A stretch of DNA of 30,867 bases, taken from NCBI GenBank assembly GCA_035649235.1, contig DASRJX010000049.1, positions 1-30,867 on the forward strand. Reading direction: 5' to 3'. This DNA is from DASRJX01 sp035649235 (GTDB lineage Bacteria > Acidobacteriota > Polarisedimenticolia > Gp22-AA2). Positions 23,525 through 30,867 of the stretch are shown piece by piece (position 1 is the first letter of the stretch; each line of letters begins with the position of its first letter). The translations under genes and the position numbers were made by a program. The notes below the pieces were generated by a model. It did not search any database and was not told where the DNA came from. It saw nothing but the letters and a program-made list of their open reading frames with translations.

Positions 23525-25225
23525 ATGGAGGCCCTGGCAACGATCCCGCGGCGATGGGCGCCGGCCCTTTTCGCCTTTGCCATCCTCCGGCTGGGGGCGG
23601 GCGACACCTGGGCCGCCGAAGAGCCGGCGTCCACGCCACCCGTCATCCGCTCCGTGGGCGAGATCCGCTTCGTCCCCCGCGGCGACGATGCGCGGCCCGT
23701 GGTCTTCTCCGAAGCCACGATCCGCTCCCGCCTGGAGAAAACGATCGGAACACCGTGCGAGCCGGTGCGGATCGAAGAGGGGATCGCCGCGCCGTACCGG
23801 GCGCTGGGCTACGTCCCGCGGGTGCGGGCCTCCTGCGACGATGGCACCCTGCAGATCGTCGTGCGCGAGAGCAGCCACCGGATAGCGCTCGTCACCCCCG
23901 ATCCCGCCGCGCTGTCGGGCATCGGCATGGCGCCGGGTGCCTTTCAGTCCGACGAGCGCCAGCTCTACCCCGTCCCGGCGACCGCCCCGCGCGCCGTCCT
24001 CCTCGGCCTCCTGCAGACGCGCCCCGGCGATCTCTACAATGTCGAGCGCTATCGAAGCGACCGCGAAGCCGTCGAGCGCCTTGGCTACCTGCTTCTCTTC
24101 ATCCCCGGCCCTCCGGCGGCGGACGACGCGTATCCGGACGGCGCCCTGCTCGTGCAGAGCCTGCAGCCTCTCGCGGAGGATCCGAAGGCCCGCAGGCGCC
24201 GATTGAACTACCTGGGGGGGACCGCCTCCTACGAGCCGCGGACGGGAGGGTCGGCTGGACTCGTGTACCAGAGGCGCGACATCTGGCAGGCGCTCGATCG
24301 ACTGACCATCTCCCCCACCTACGCGACGGAAGTCGGCGGCGAGATCACCTATGCGGCGCCACTCCTGGCGGCGCGTGAGGAGCCCCGGCGCCTGTACGAC
24401 ATCAACGTCGGGGCCTACACGCGCTTCCGGAACGATCGGCTCCTGGAAGGCGAGGAGGTCGACGAGCGGCGCTCCGGGATCTCGCTGACCCTCGGGGCGC
24501 GACCGCTCGGCCTCCGGGCACCGCACGATCTCCGCCTCGAGGCCGGCGTGCGCCGCGAGGCAGTCCACTTCGACTCCCCGCCCCCGGGCGAGGAGGACGC
24601 CGATCTCACCCTGCTGCGCTTCGGCGCCACCCATGTCTGGCGGCACACCTATCTTCGTCCCAGCCTCACGATCCGGAGTATCCCCATGGTCGAGGTGTCC
24701 CTCGACGCCGGCGACGGCGTGCCGTTCGTCCGCCCTTCGCTCGCGGCCTGGCTCCACGGCCGGATGAGGAGCGGCTTCGAGGTCGACGTCCATCTCGTCG
24801 GGGGCGGACTGGATCGCCCGGTTCCTGAGTTCGAGCTCTGGAGCCTGGGCGGCGTCTCCTCCGTGCGCGGCTTCCAGGTCGACACGCGCCTCGGCCGCGG
24901 GATGGCGGCGCTGCAATCCGAGATCTGGATCCCGTTCGCGCGCCCCCTCGAAGCGCGTCCGCCCGCTCCGGGGGAATCCGCCGATCCCTCCATAGCACCG
25001 GTGGAGCCGTCCATCGCGCGCCGCCTGAAGGCCGCCCTCTTCTTCGACGGAGGCACCATCTGGCAGAGCACGGGCGGCGGTCGCGACGAGCTCTATGGCG
25101 CCGGCATCGGGCTGCGCTTCGTCGTCCCGCATGAGCCCCTGGTCATCCGCATCGACTACGGCTGGGGGCTCGGAGCCGCGGGGGACGACTCCTACCCGTA
25201 CTTCTCGATCGGGTACTCGCGCTGA
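23525..25225 (+). CDS. Omp85-family outer-membrane protein (BamA/TamA/TpsB type)
   Basis: The 566-residue protein has a signal peptide (1-30, cleavage near TWA-AEE) and two POTRA-like segments (about 44-120 and 155-212). The first contains RIEEGIAAPYRALGYVPRV and the second RPGDLYNVERYRSDREAVERLGY. A 16-strand barrel domain (about 225-566) follows. The barrel has the Omp85 hallmark LGGVSSVRGF (441-450, the VRGF/Y loop motif), then AALFFDGGTIW (503-513) and a final strand YPYFSIGYSR. It is shorter than BamA, so it may be a TamA- or TpsB-like secretion or insertion pore. No partner exoprotein is seen. The APC permease follows 34 bases after its stop. Confidence 0.85.
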   Translation: MEALATIPRRWAPALFAFAILRLGAGDTWAAEEPASTPPVIRSVGEIRFVPRGDDARPVVFSEATIRSRLEKTIGTPCEPVRIEEGIAAPYRALGYVPRVRASCDDGTLQIVVRESSHRIALVTPDPAALSGIGMAPGAFQSDERQLYPVPATAPRAVLLGLLQTRPGDLYNVERYRSDREAVERLGYLLLFIPGPPAADDAYPDGALLVQSLQPLAEDPKARRRRLNYLGGTASYEPRTGGSAGLVYQRRDIWQALDRLTISPTYATEVGGEITYAAPLLAAREEPRRLYDINVGAYTRFRNDRLLEGEEVDERRSGISLTLGARPLGLRAPHDLRLEAGVRREAVHFDSPPPGEEDADLTLLRFGATHVWRHTYLRPSLTIRSIPMVEVSLDAGDGVPFVRPSLAAWLHGRMRSGFEVDVHLVGGGLDRPVPEFELWSLGGVSSVRGFQVDTRLGRGMAALQSEIWIPFARPLEARPPAPGESADPSIAPVEPSIARRLKAALFFDGGTIWQSTGGGRDELYGAGIGLRFVVPHEPLVIRIDYGWGLGAAGDDSYPYFSIGYSR

Positions 25226-25243
25226 GCCGCGCCCGCTCCGCGC

Positions 25244-25249
25244 TATAGT
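25244..25249 (+). promoter_or_regulatory. possible -10 box (TATAGT) of the APC permease gene
   Basis: TATAGT lies 10 bases before the ATG at 25260, in the short gap after the Omp85 gene. There is no clear -35 and no ribosome-binding site. It would give a leaderless message like that proposed for the Omp85 gene. Confidence 0.35.
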
Positions 25250-25259
25250 GGCGCCCCAT

Positions 25260-26582
25260 ATGGCGGAGCCGCAGGTCGCGATGCGCCGTGCCGGGCTTCT
25301 CACCGCGGCCGGGCTGCTCTACGCCTCGGCGTGCGGCGGCCCTTACGGAACGGAGGACTTCGTCGCCCGCACCGGCCCCGGCCTGCTGGTGCTGCTCATC
25401 ACTGCGGCCGCGGGGCTGTGGGGCGTGCCGATGGCGCTGGCCACCGCCGAGCTGTCGGCGCGGCGGCCGATCGAAGGCGGCTACTACCGCTGGGTGGGAG
25501 AGTACCTGGGGGAGTTCTGGGGGTTCCAGGCGGGGCTCTGGAGCCTCTACTCCTCCATCCTCGACAACGCCCTGTACCCGGTGCTGTTCGCCTCGGCGCT
25601 CGAGCACTGGGTCCCGGGGCTGACGCCGCTCTGGCGCTGGCTGGGGGCCGTCGCGTTCATCGCCATCCTGACCTGGCTCAACGTGCGCGGCATCCGGGTC
25701 GTCGGCGGGGCGGCCGTGGCGCTCAACATCTTCCTGATAGCACCGCTCGTCTGGATGGTGCTCGCCGCCATTCCGCGCATCCGGTTCAACCCGCTCGTCC
25801 CCCTGATCGCCCACCCCGGCGACTTCAGCGGGCTCGGGGCCGGCCTGGCGCTGGCGATCTGGTTTCACTCGGGGTACACGGAGGTCTCGACGGCCGCGGA
25901 GGAGATCGAGAACCCGCGCCGCACCATCCCTCTCGTCCTGCTGATCGTCACGCCCCTGGTGATCCTGAGCTACGTCCTGCCGACGGTCGCCGGACTGGCG
26001 GCGGTCGGCGGCTGGGAGACCTGGGAGTCGGGACAGTTCGCCGAGATCGGGCGCGCCCTGGGTGGGCCGATCCTGGGCGGCTGGGCCTTTCTGGCCAGCA
26101 TCGCCAGCTTCGTCGTCATCTTCATGTCGTACCTGCTCTGGTGGTCGCGGCTGGCGTGGGCCATCGCCGCCGACGGCTTCCTGCCGGCCTGGCTGGTGCG
26201 GCGCCACCCGCGGTATGGCACCCCGCACCGCGTCCTCATCCTCTACGCGTGCCTCTATGCCCTCCTCGCTCTGGCGCCGTTCGAGGAGCTCCTGGTCGTC
26301 GGTGTGTGGCTGTTCGGGGCTTACGACCTGCTGATCGTCGTGTCGGTCCTCGGTGCGCGACGGAGCGCGCCGAGCGAGACCACAGGGTTCCGCATTCCGG
26401 GAGGCCGGTGGGGGGTCCGCCTCAACGTCGCCGTCCTCGGGACGACCTGGCTGGTGCTGCTCCTGAGCACGGCGCACGACACCCCGCGCGAGGCGCTTCT
26501 GGGCGGCCTGGGGCTCCTCCTGGGTCCGCTGCTCTATCCGCTGGCGCGCCGCTTGCGCCGGCGCGAGCCTCTAGAATCCTGA
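25260..26582 (+). CDS. APC-family amino acid/polyamine permease
   Basis: The 440-residue protein has about twelve hydrophobic segments and the APC superfamily pattern. The broken helix 1 has ACGGPYGTEDFVARTGP. GVPMALATAELSARRPIEGGYYRWV follows in TM2/loop, and the central signature is HSGYTEVSTAAEEIENPRRTIP. This group (putrescine- or amino-acid-specific permeases) works as proton or cation symporters or exchangers in the inner membrane. The substrate cannot be told from the sequence. The start at 25260 is the ATG just after the TATAGT box. The 3' end overlaps the convergent metallopeptidase gene by 12 bases. Confidence 0.9.
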   Translation: MAEPQVAMRRAGLLTAAGLLYASACGGPYGTEDFVARTGPGLLVLLITAAAGLWGVPMALATAELSARRPIEGGYYRWVGEYLGEFWGFQAGLWSLYSSILDNALYPVLFASALEHWVPGLTPLWRWLGAVAFIAILTWLNVRGIRVVGGAAVALNIFLIAPLVWMVLAAIPRIRFNPLVPLIAHPGDFSGLGAGLALAIWFHSGYTEVSTAAEEIENPRRTIPLVLLIVTPLVILSYVLPTVAGLAAVGGWETWESGQFAEIGRALGGPILGGWAFLASIASFVVIFMSYLLWWSRLAWAIAADGFLPAWLVRRHPRYGTPHRVLILYACLYALLALAPFEELLVVGVWLFGAYDLLIVVSVLGARRSAPSETTGFRIPGGRWGVRLNVAVLGTTWLVLLLSTAHDTPREALLGGLGLLLGPLLYPLARRLRRREPLES

Positions 26583-28745
26583 CGCTTCCCCCGGCGCGTC
26601 GGCGGGCGGGCGGAGCCTCTCGGTGGCCTGCTTCGCGGCCTGGAGGAGCGGCTCCACCGAGAGCGGTCCGCCGACCGCCGTCCGCATCCAGAGATCCGGG
26701 GTCACGCGGCCGATCCGGCTCACCCGCTCGAACTCCTCCCCCAGCCTGGCCTGCTTTCGGAAGTGCTGCTCGAGCTGGAACGCGATGAGATGGCCGAGGC
26801 CGTAGTCGGGCGTGTAGAGGGCGCCGTCCACCATGTGGGAGTAGATCGCCAGCAGCACCACGTCGCGGCCCCCCAGGAGGTCGGCGTAGTAGCGGTTCCA
26901 GACCTGTCGGGCGGCGCCGACGACCGCATCGCGCAGCTGCGCGGGCGTCGCCCGCGGGTGATCCTGGAGGAATCGCCAGGCCATGATGTCGACGAGTCCC
27001 ACCCCGGCGATCTCGCGTGTCCCCCAGAATTCCTCCAGGGCGCGTAACGAGTCCGCTTCCGGGTCGTCGTGCAACCCGAGGAGCCGCAGGTCGCGCGACT
27101 GGAAGACGAACGCCAGCGCCTCGGTGAAGGCCGTGTTCGGGACCCCGTGCAGAAGCCAGTGGTCGATGCGGTTGAGCGAGAAGACCTGCTCGACGTTGTG
27201 CCCCATCTCGTGCACGGCGATGTTGTAGCCCTTGTAGTCCATCCCCTCCCGGCCGACGCGCGTCCTGAGGTGGGCCTTGTCGTCGCGGCGCTCCGCCCCC
27301 ATCGCGTGGCCGGCGCCGCGCGACGGATCCACTTCGATGTGAGAGGCCAGGAAGCGGGCCTGGGACGAGGTGAACCCCAGCCCTTTGAGGAGCGAGGGGA
27401 TCGCCTCGGCGTAGGCGGCGGCGGTCGGGAATCGCCGCCGGGTCAGCGCGTCGAGCTCCGCCTCGGAATAGCGGGCGCGCGGCTTGAAGCCGGCGTACCA
27501 GACGTCGAACGGCTCCAGCGGCCGGCGCAGGCGCGCGGCGATGATCCGGGCCACGTCCCGTCCGGCGGGAGATTCCAGGATCGAGGTCAGGAGCGCTGTC
27601 GCTTCCGCTTCCGGGATCTCCCGATCGAGGTTGAAGCGACGCTCGAGATGTCCCTGCCGGCCCTGGTAGTAGGGATCGGCCAGCCGCTCCGCCTGCGCTA
27701 CCTGCAGCCACTTGCGGTAGCGCACGTCGGCCTCGCGCTCGCTGCTCGGTTGCGCCGTACGGCCCGGCGGCGCCTCCGCGTCCTTCACGGTCGAGGGCGT
27801 GACGGCGTTCGTCGCCGGATTCCAGTCGAGCAGCGGGTTGTCGATGACCGCCTGAGGGATCTCCTGCAGGACGATGCGCTCCATGACGCGGGCGATCATC
27901 CGCTGGCGCGCCAGCCCGTCGGGATCGGCATAGCGGGCCTTCAGCTCGTCGCGCAGGCCCCAGTGGGTGATGAGGCGGAGCCCCGCCGGGAAGAGCCGCG
28001 GCCCTGCGCCGTCGACCAGGTGGTGGAGGTAGATGTTGTAACCGCTGATGTAGGCGTCGGCCTCGACCAGTGCTGTGGTGATACGCTGCGTGACCTCGGC
28101 CGGCACCCGGGCCTCGAACCGGCCGGCCAGGCGAGCCTCCGCCCAGACGCGGCGCGACCACCGGGGGCCGCTCTCCAGCCGCTCCTGAAGCGTCGTGCGC
28201 GGGAAGTTCAGCAGGACGACGAAGGCAACACGGTTCTTGAACAGATCGTCCTGCACGTGCGCCGAGGGTTCGAAGCCCGACAGGCGCTCGTCGATCGGCA
28301 GGATCGGCCCGCTCTCGACGTCGGTCGCCCAGCGCAGGTCGCGCGCGATCGACAGATTGTGGCCATCGATCCGCTCGAACGCGAACTCCAGGCGGTCGAA
28401 CAGGGCGTCGAGGCCGGGGCCTCGCGGGATGAACTCCGTGGTCACGAACGTCCCGAACTCCCGGGCCGGTCCGTCCTCCGACCGCCAGGAGTCGAGGACC
28501 TGCGCGACACCGCGCTCGATCCGGGCCTTTTCCGCCGCCCCGTGCTTCCGGATCAGATCGGCCTTCGCCCCTTCTGACGCGCTCCTGTACGCGGGGTCGG
28601 CGGCCGGCAGGGGGCGCGGCGCTGAAGCCTTCGCCCGCCGGGGCGCCGATTCGATCTCCGCCGCGCTGATGCCCGCTGCGGCACATGCTGCGGCCAACAG
28701 CAGACTGCTCATGAACACCGCCCGACGTTCCCGGCTCTCCTTCAT
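26571..28745 (-). CDS. Secreted zinc metallopeptidase (HEMGH, gluzincin type)
   Basis: The 724-residue protein has a hydrophobic N-terminal segment (about 9-29). This is either a signal peptide cleaved near ISA-AEI or a lipoprotein signal with a weak box before C21. The zinc site is HEMGH (512-516) in VHEMGHNVEQ, with E542 in TEALAF about 26 residues later as the likely third ligand, the spacing of gluzincins. The rest of the chain (about 60-500) is largely helical and resembles the large substrate-channel peptidases (M3-like). I cannot assign a MEROPS family. Its ATG at 28745 overlaps the stop of the SDR by 4 bases. The TAG stop lies within the 3' end of the APC gene. Confidence 0.8.
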   Translation of the reverse strand: MKESRERRAVFMSSLLLAAACAAAGISAAEIESAPRRAKASAPRPLPAADPAYRSASEGAKADLIRKHGAAEKARIERGVAQVLDSWRSEDGPAREFGTFVTTEFIPRGPGLDALFDRLEFAFERIDGHNLSIARDLRWATDVESGPILPIDERLSGFEPSAHVQDDLFKNRVAFVVLLNFPRTTLQERLESGPRWSRRVWAEARLAGRFEARVPAEVTQRITTALVEADAYISGYNIYLHHLVDGAGPRLFPAGLRLITHWGLRDELKARYADPDGLARQRMIARVMERIVLQEIPQAVIDNPLLDWNPATNAVTPSTVKDAEAPPGRTAQPSSEREADVRYRKWLQVAQAERLADPYYQGRQGHLERRFNLDREIPEAEATALLTSILESPAGRDVARIIAARLRRPLEPFDVWYAGFKPRARYSEAELDALTRRRFPTAAAYAEAIPSLLKGLGFTSSQARFLASHIEVDPSRGAGHAMGAERRDDKAHLRTRVGREGMDYKGYNIAVHEMGHNVEQVFSLNRIDHWLLHGVPNTAFTEALAFVFQSRDLRLLGLHDDPEADSLRALEEFWGTREIAGVGLVDIMAWRFLQDHPRATPAQLRDAVVGAARQVWNRYYADLLGGRDVVLLAIYSHMVDGALYTPDYGLGHLIAFQLEQHFRKQARLGEEFERVSRIGRVTPDLWMRTAVGGPLSVEPLLQAAKQATERLRPPADAPGEASGF

Positions 28746-29575
28746 GCGTCCCCTCCCCGGACACCTGGTGCCTGCGCGCCTGGCGCGCCCGGCTGGTTGG
28801 CCCGCCGGGCCATCTGGCTGACGAACGTGCGCGGCAGGGCGCGCAGCGCCTGCACCATCGCCTTGTTCGCCGCCCCCGGGATGACCACCCGACGCCCCCC
28901 GAGAGCGCCCCGATAGGCGGCCGCCGCCACAGGTCCTGCTTCCAGGGCGAGCGGTCCCCGCAGCAGCCGCGACTGCTCGATCCCGGCCCGCTTCTGGAAG
29001 CCGGTGGCCGTCGGCCCAGGGCAGAGCGCCGTCACGCTCACGCCGCTCTCTCCGACCTCTTCCGCCAGGGCCTCCGAGAAGGACAGCACGAAGGCCTTGC
29101 TGGCGTAGTAGATCGCCATCCAGGGGCCCGGCAGGAACGCCGCCGTCGAGGCGACGTTGAGGATGATCCCCCTGCGGCGCTCGAGCAGGCCCGGCAGCAG
29201 GAGGTGCGTCAGCTCCACGAGGCTCACGACGTTGAGTTGGATGAGGCCCAGCACCTGCGCGCGTTCGGAGGCCGCGAACGGCCCCGATGCCCCGACTCCG
29301 GCGTTGTTCACCAGGAAGTCGATCGGATCGACCTCCCTCTCGACCCGCGCCATCAAGGTCGCCGCGGCGCCCGGAGCCGAGAGGTCCGCCGCCAGGAGGG
29401 TCAGTCCGATGCCTGGATGCTCCGCCTGGATCCAGCGCGCCGCACGCTGCAGGCGCTCCTCGTCGCGCGCCACCATGACGACGCGTGCGCCATCCCGGGC
29501 CAGCAGCCGGCACAGCTCGAGCCCGATGCCGCTCGAGGCGCCGGTGACCAGAGCCGTCCGCACCCTGCCCTGCAT
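28742..29575 (-). CDS. Short-chain dehydrogenase/reductase
   Basis: The 277-residue classical-type SDR has the cofactor motif TGASSGIG (11-18), NNAG (90-93), the catalytic S143 in NVAST and Y156-x3-K160 in YYASK. The length and ASSGIG-with-VARDEERL pattern suggest an NADP-preferring oxidoreductase of the DltE/YqjQ-like group. The substrate is not known. The ATG at 29575 is preferred to one at 29599 because GGAGGAGG lies 5 bases before it. It overlaps the metallopeptidase start by 4 bases, so the two are cotranslated. Confidence 0.9.
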   Translation of the reverse strand: MQGRVRTALVTGASSGIGLELCRLLARDGARVVMVARDEERLQRAARWIQAEHPGIGLTLLAADLSAPGAAATLMARVEREVDPIDFLVNNAGVGASGPFAASERAQVLGLIQLNVVSLVELTHLLLPGLLERRRGIILNVASTAAFLPGPWMAIYYASKAFVLSFSEALAEEVGESGVSVTALCPGPTATGFQKRAGIEQSRLLRGPLALEAGPVAAAAYRGALGGRRVVIPGAANKAMVQALRALPRTFVSQMARRANQPGAPGAQAPGVRGGDA

Positions 29576-29612
29576 CGCGCCCTCCTCCGCCGCACGCACC
29601 TGTCGGCGCGCT

Positions 29613-29618
29613 AACTTA
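29613..29618 (-). promoter_or_regulatory. possible extended -10 box of the SDR-peptidase operon
   Basis: On the minus strand TGATAAGTT is an extended -10-like element (TG-A-TAAGTT) about 38 bases before the ATG at 29575, with GGAGGAGG (29588-29581) as ribosome-binding site. No good -35 is present. A 5-base inverted repeat (GCTGC at 29623-29627, GCAGC at 29634-29638) lies just upstream. Confidence 0.35.
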
Positions 29619-29722
29619 TCACGCTGCCGCGGCGCAGCCCTGGCGACCGGGTGCGCCCGGCGCGGCCTCTGCGGTGAGCGGCCCGGGCGCCGCGGGATGT
29701 CTTGGCCGAGCCGCGCGGGCGC

Positions 29723-30637
29723 CTAGCCGGGCCCCGGGAGGAGCGCCATGCCCCCCAGGATCGCCAGGACGCAGAGCACCTGTCGCGCCCCGATCCTCTC
29801 CTGGAGCACGATGCGGGCGTAGATCACGGTGATCAGCGGGTAGGCACCGCTCAGTGGCGTCGTCAACGAGACCGGGCCGAAGCGCGTCGCCAGGATGAAG
29901 CCGATGTCGCCCCCCGCCAGCATCCCCATCGGCAGGAACGACCGCGCCCAGTCCCCCCGTCCACTGGTGCTCCCGCGACCGGACACCAGGCCGTAGATGC
30001 CGAGCGTCAGGAAGGCCCCGACGAGGTTGTAGATCAGCACATTCACTTCGTCGGCGCCCGGGAGGCCATAGGCCGCCTTGAGAAGCGTCGAGGAGGCGCC
30101 CCACAGCAGGAGCGCGACGATCGACGCCGGGATCCAGGTCCGGCTCGCGGGGGCGCCGACCCCGGACGACGGCGAGTACGAGAGGCCGACGCACCCCGCG
30201 ATCACCAGCGTGATGCCACAGTACTGGCCGGCGCTCAGCATCTCGCCCAGGAACGCCCGGGCGAACAACACGGTGAGCGCAGGATAGGCGGCGCTCAAGG
30301 TCCCGACGATCGAGATCGGTCCGTGCACGATGGCCTGGAAGTAGAGCAGCCACGCCGTGCCGTCCAGGAGGTAGGCCACGAGACACAGGGCCACGAACGG
30401 CGCGCTCTCCTCCGTGTAGAGCGCGTTTTGACGGTTGACGCCCCAGTAGGCAAGGTTCAGGATCGCCTTGGCGCCGACGAAATAGAGACAGAAGCGGGCC
30501 GGCGGGACCTCGACGATGTACTGTTTCACGAGACCCTGGCCGATTCCGTAGAGCAACAGGCTGGTCAGGGCTGGTACGAGCCAGATCGCCAGTCGATCAC
30601 CTCGGACGGGACGCGAGGGTCCCGTAGTTGGCGGCAT
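29723..30637 (-). CDS. EamA/DMT-superfamily transporter
   Basis: The 304-residue protein has about ten hydrophobic helices in two EamA-like repeats. The first repeat runs over 15-145 (with ARFCLYFVGAKAILNLAYW and GPISIVGTLSAAYPALTVLFARAFLGE). The second covers 165-300 (with GPVSLTTPLSGAYPLITVIYARIVLQERI and a final helix VLAILGGMALL). The paired AAYPALTV/GAYPLITV segments are the internal repeat of drug/metabolite exporters. The substrate is unknown. The ATG at 30637 is the only good start before the first helix. It overlaps a TACAAT sequence, so either the box is not a promoter or the start is elsewhere. The SDR follows after 147 bases. Confidence 0.88.
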   Translation of the reverse strand: MPPTTGPSRPVRGDRLAIWLVPALTSLLLYGIGQGLVKQYIVEVPPARFCLYFVGAKAILNLAYWGVNRQNALYTEESAPFVALCLVAYLLDGTAWLLYFQAIVHGPISIVGTLSAAYPALTVLFARAFLGEMLSAGQYCGITLVIAGCVGLSYSPSSGVGAPASRTWIPASIVALLLWGASSTLLKAAYGLPGADEVNVLIYNLVGAFLTLGIYGLVSGRGSTSGRGDWARSFLPMGMLAGGDIGFILATRFGPVSLTTPLSGAYPLITVIYARIVLQERIGARQVLCVLAILGGMALLPGPG

Positions 30638-30700
30638 TGTAGACCACCGGTCGCCAGCGCCGGGTGGTGCCTGGCAGCCTCATGAAGGGGGGGAGGGCAC

Positions 30701-30867
30701 GTGGACGCTGACGCCACGCGGCGGCGCGAGGAGTTGCTCGAGATGCTCGGGGAGCTGCGTCGCGCGACCGAAGCTCGTTACCGCGACGCCCTGGCCCGCC
30801 AGCTCTCCGGCGAGGCGGCCGGGGACAACGAAGGCGTCCACGGCTGGAAGGCGAGCCGCGAAGGCAG
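30701..30867 (+). CDS. 5' end of an unidentified gene, cut by the right edge
   Basis: A GTG at 30701 follows AAGGGGGGAGG with five-base spacing and opens a frame without a stop to the edge (55 codons). The predicted start is VDADATRRREELLEMLGELR, a charged, helical, coiled-coil-like stretch. An ATG at 30682 hits a stop after nine codons and is not used. The gene diverges from the DMT transporter. The protein is not recognised. Confidence 0.5.
   Translation, partial: MDADATRRREELLEMLGELRRATEARYRDALARQLSGEAAGDNEGVHGWKASREG

Noticed and set aside
22775..25303. A very long minus-strand open frame (991 codons) ending in the DUF2203 gene
   Set aside because: Only the last 148 codons match a known family. 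The rest is antisense to the Omp85 gene and to the small barrel in another frame, is rich in Arg and Gly, and is an effect of high GC.
28746..29513. Upstream extension of the metallopeptidase frame to 980 codons
   Set aside because: It overlaps the SDR in another frame, whereas the ATG at 28745 starts a good export signal and overlaps the SDR stop by 4 bases.
30636..30641. TACAAT on the minus strand at the start of the EamA transporter gene
   Set aside because: It overlaps the start codon itself and has no -35 at proper spacing, so it cannot serve the only plausible start.

Overview
The window is high-GC DNA (roughly 70 percent by eye) from a Gram-negative bacterium. Outer-membrane proteins of the Omp85 and beta-barrel types, the LspA/Lgt lipoprotein enzymes, a bactofilin, a DUF4388 protein and two-component/sigma-54 signalling genes fit Acidobacteriota, Myxococcota or a similar deep lineage. 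The sequence alone does not settle the phylum. No insertion sequence, phage gene, CRISPR array or integron was seen. The content is chromosomal housekeeping plus signalling.

Layout. 1-1967: 3' part of a peptide-type ABC transporter binding protein whose reading frame has lost its stop and runs antisense through tsaC (1260-1910, minus). 1964-2800: a SpoU/TrmH RNA methyltransferase. 2816-9175 (minus): a signalling block of a sigma-54-type response regulator, then a REC-PilZ protein, a CheY-like receiver, a degenerate-GGDEF/EAL protein and a three-PAS histidine kinase. 9343-12700 (minus): nifS-like cysteine desulfurase, an FHA/zinc-ribbon protein, mnmA, tRNA-Gly(CCC) and a bactofilin. 12821-18884 (plus): a tightly overlapping run ileS-lspA-lgt-rluD-DUF2520. 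18932-19903 (minus): a cysteine-rich secreted protein with a structured leader. 20133-20870: a DUF4388 protein. 20879-23367 (minus): an outer-membrane barrel, a DUF2203 protein and an RlmD/RumA methyltransferase. 23525-26582 (plus): an Omp85 protein and an APC permease. 26571-30637 (minus): an EamA transporter, an SDR and a HEMGH metallopeptidase. 30701 to the right edge: the start of an unidentified gene.

How they work together. The minus-strand signalling block combines phosphorelay parts (kinase, two or three receivers) with cyclic-di-GMP parts (EAL hydrolase, PilZ receptor). The first regulator has a good sigma-54 promoter and an upstream dyad, yet its own sigma-54-contact loop is altered. 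The nifS and mnmA genes supply a tRNA thiolation route, and ileS, rluD, tsaC, trmH-like and rlmD-like genes add more translation functions. Regulatory DNA is unusually readable: back-to-back promoters share a -35 region between nifS and ileS, nifS appears leaderless, and several other genes have a -10-like box about 10 bases before the start codon with no ribosome-binding site.
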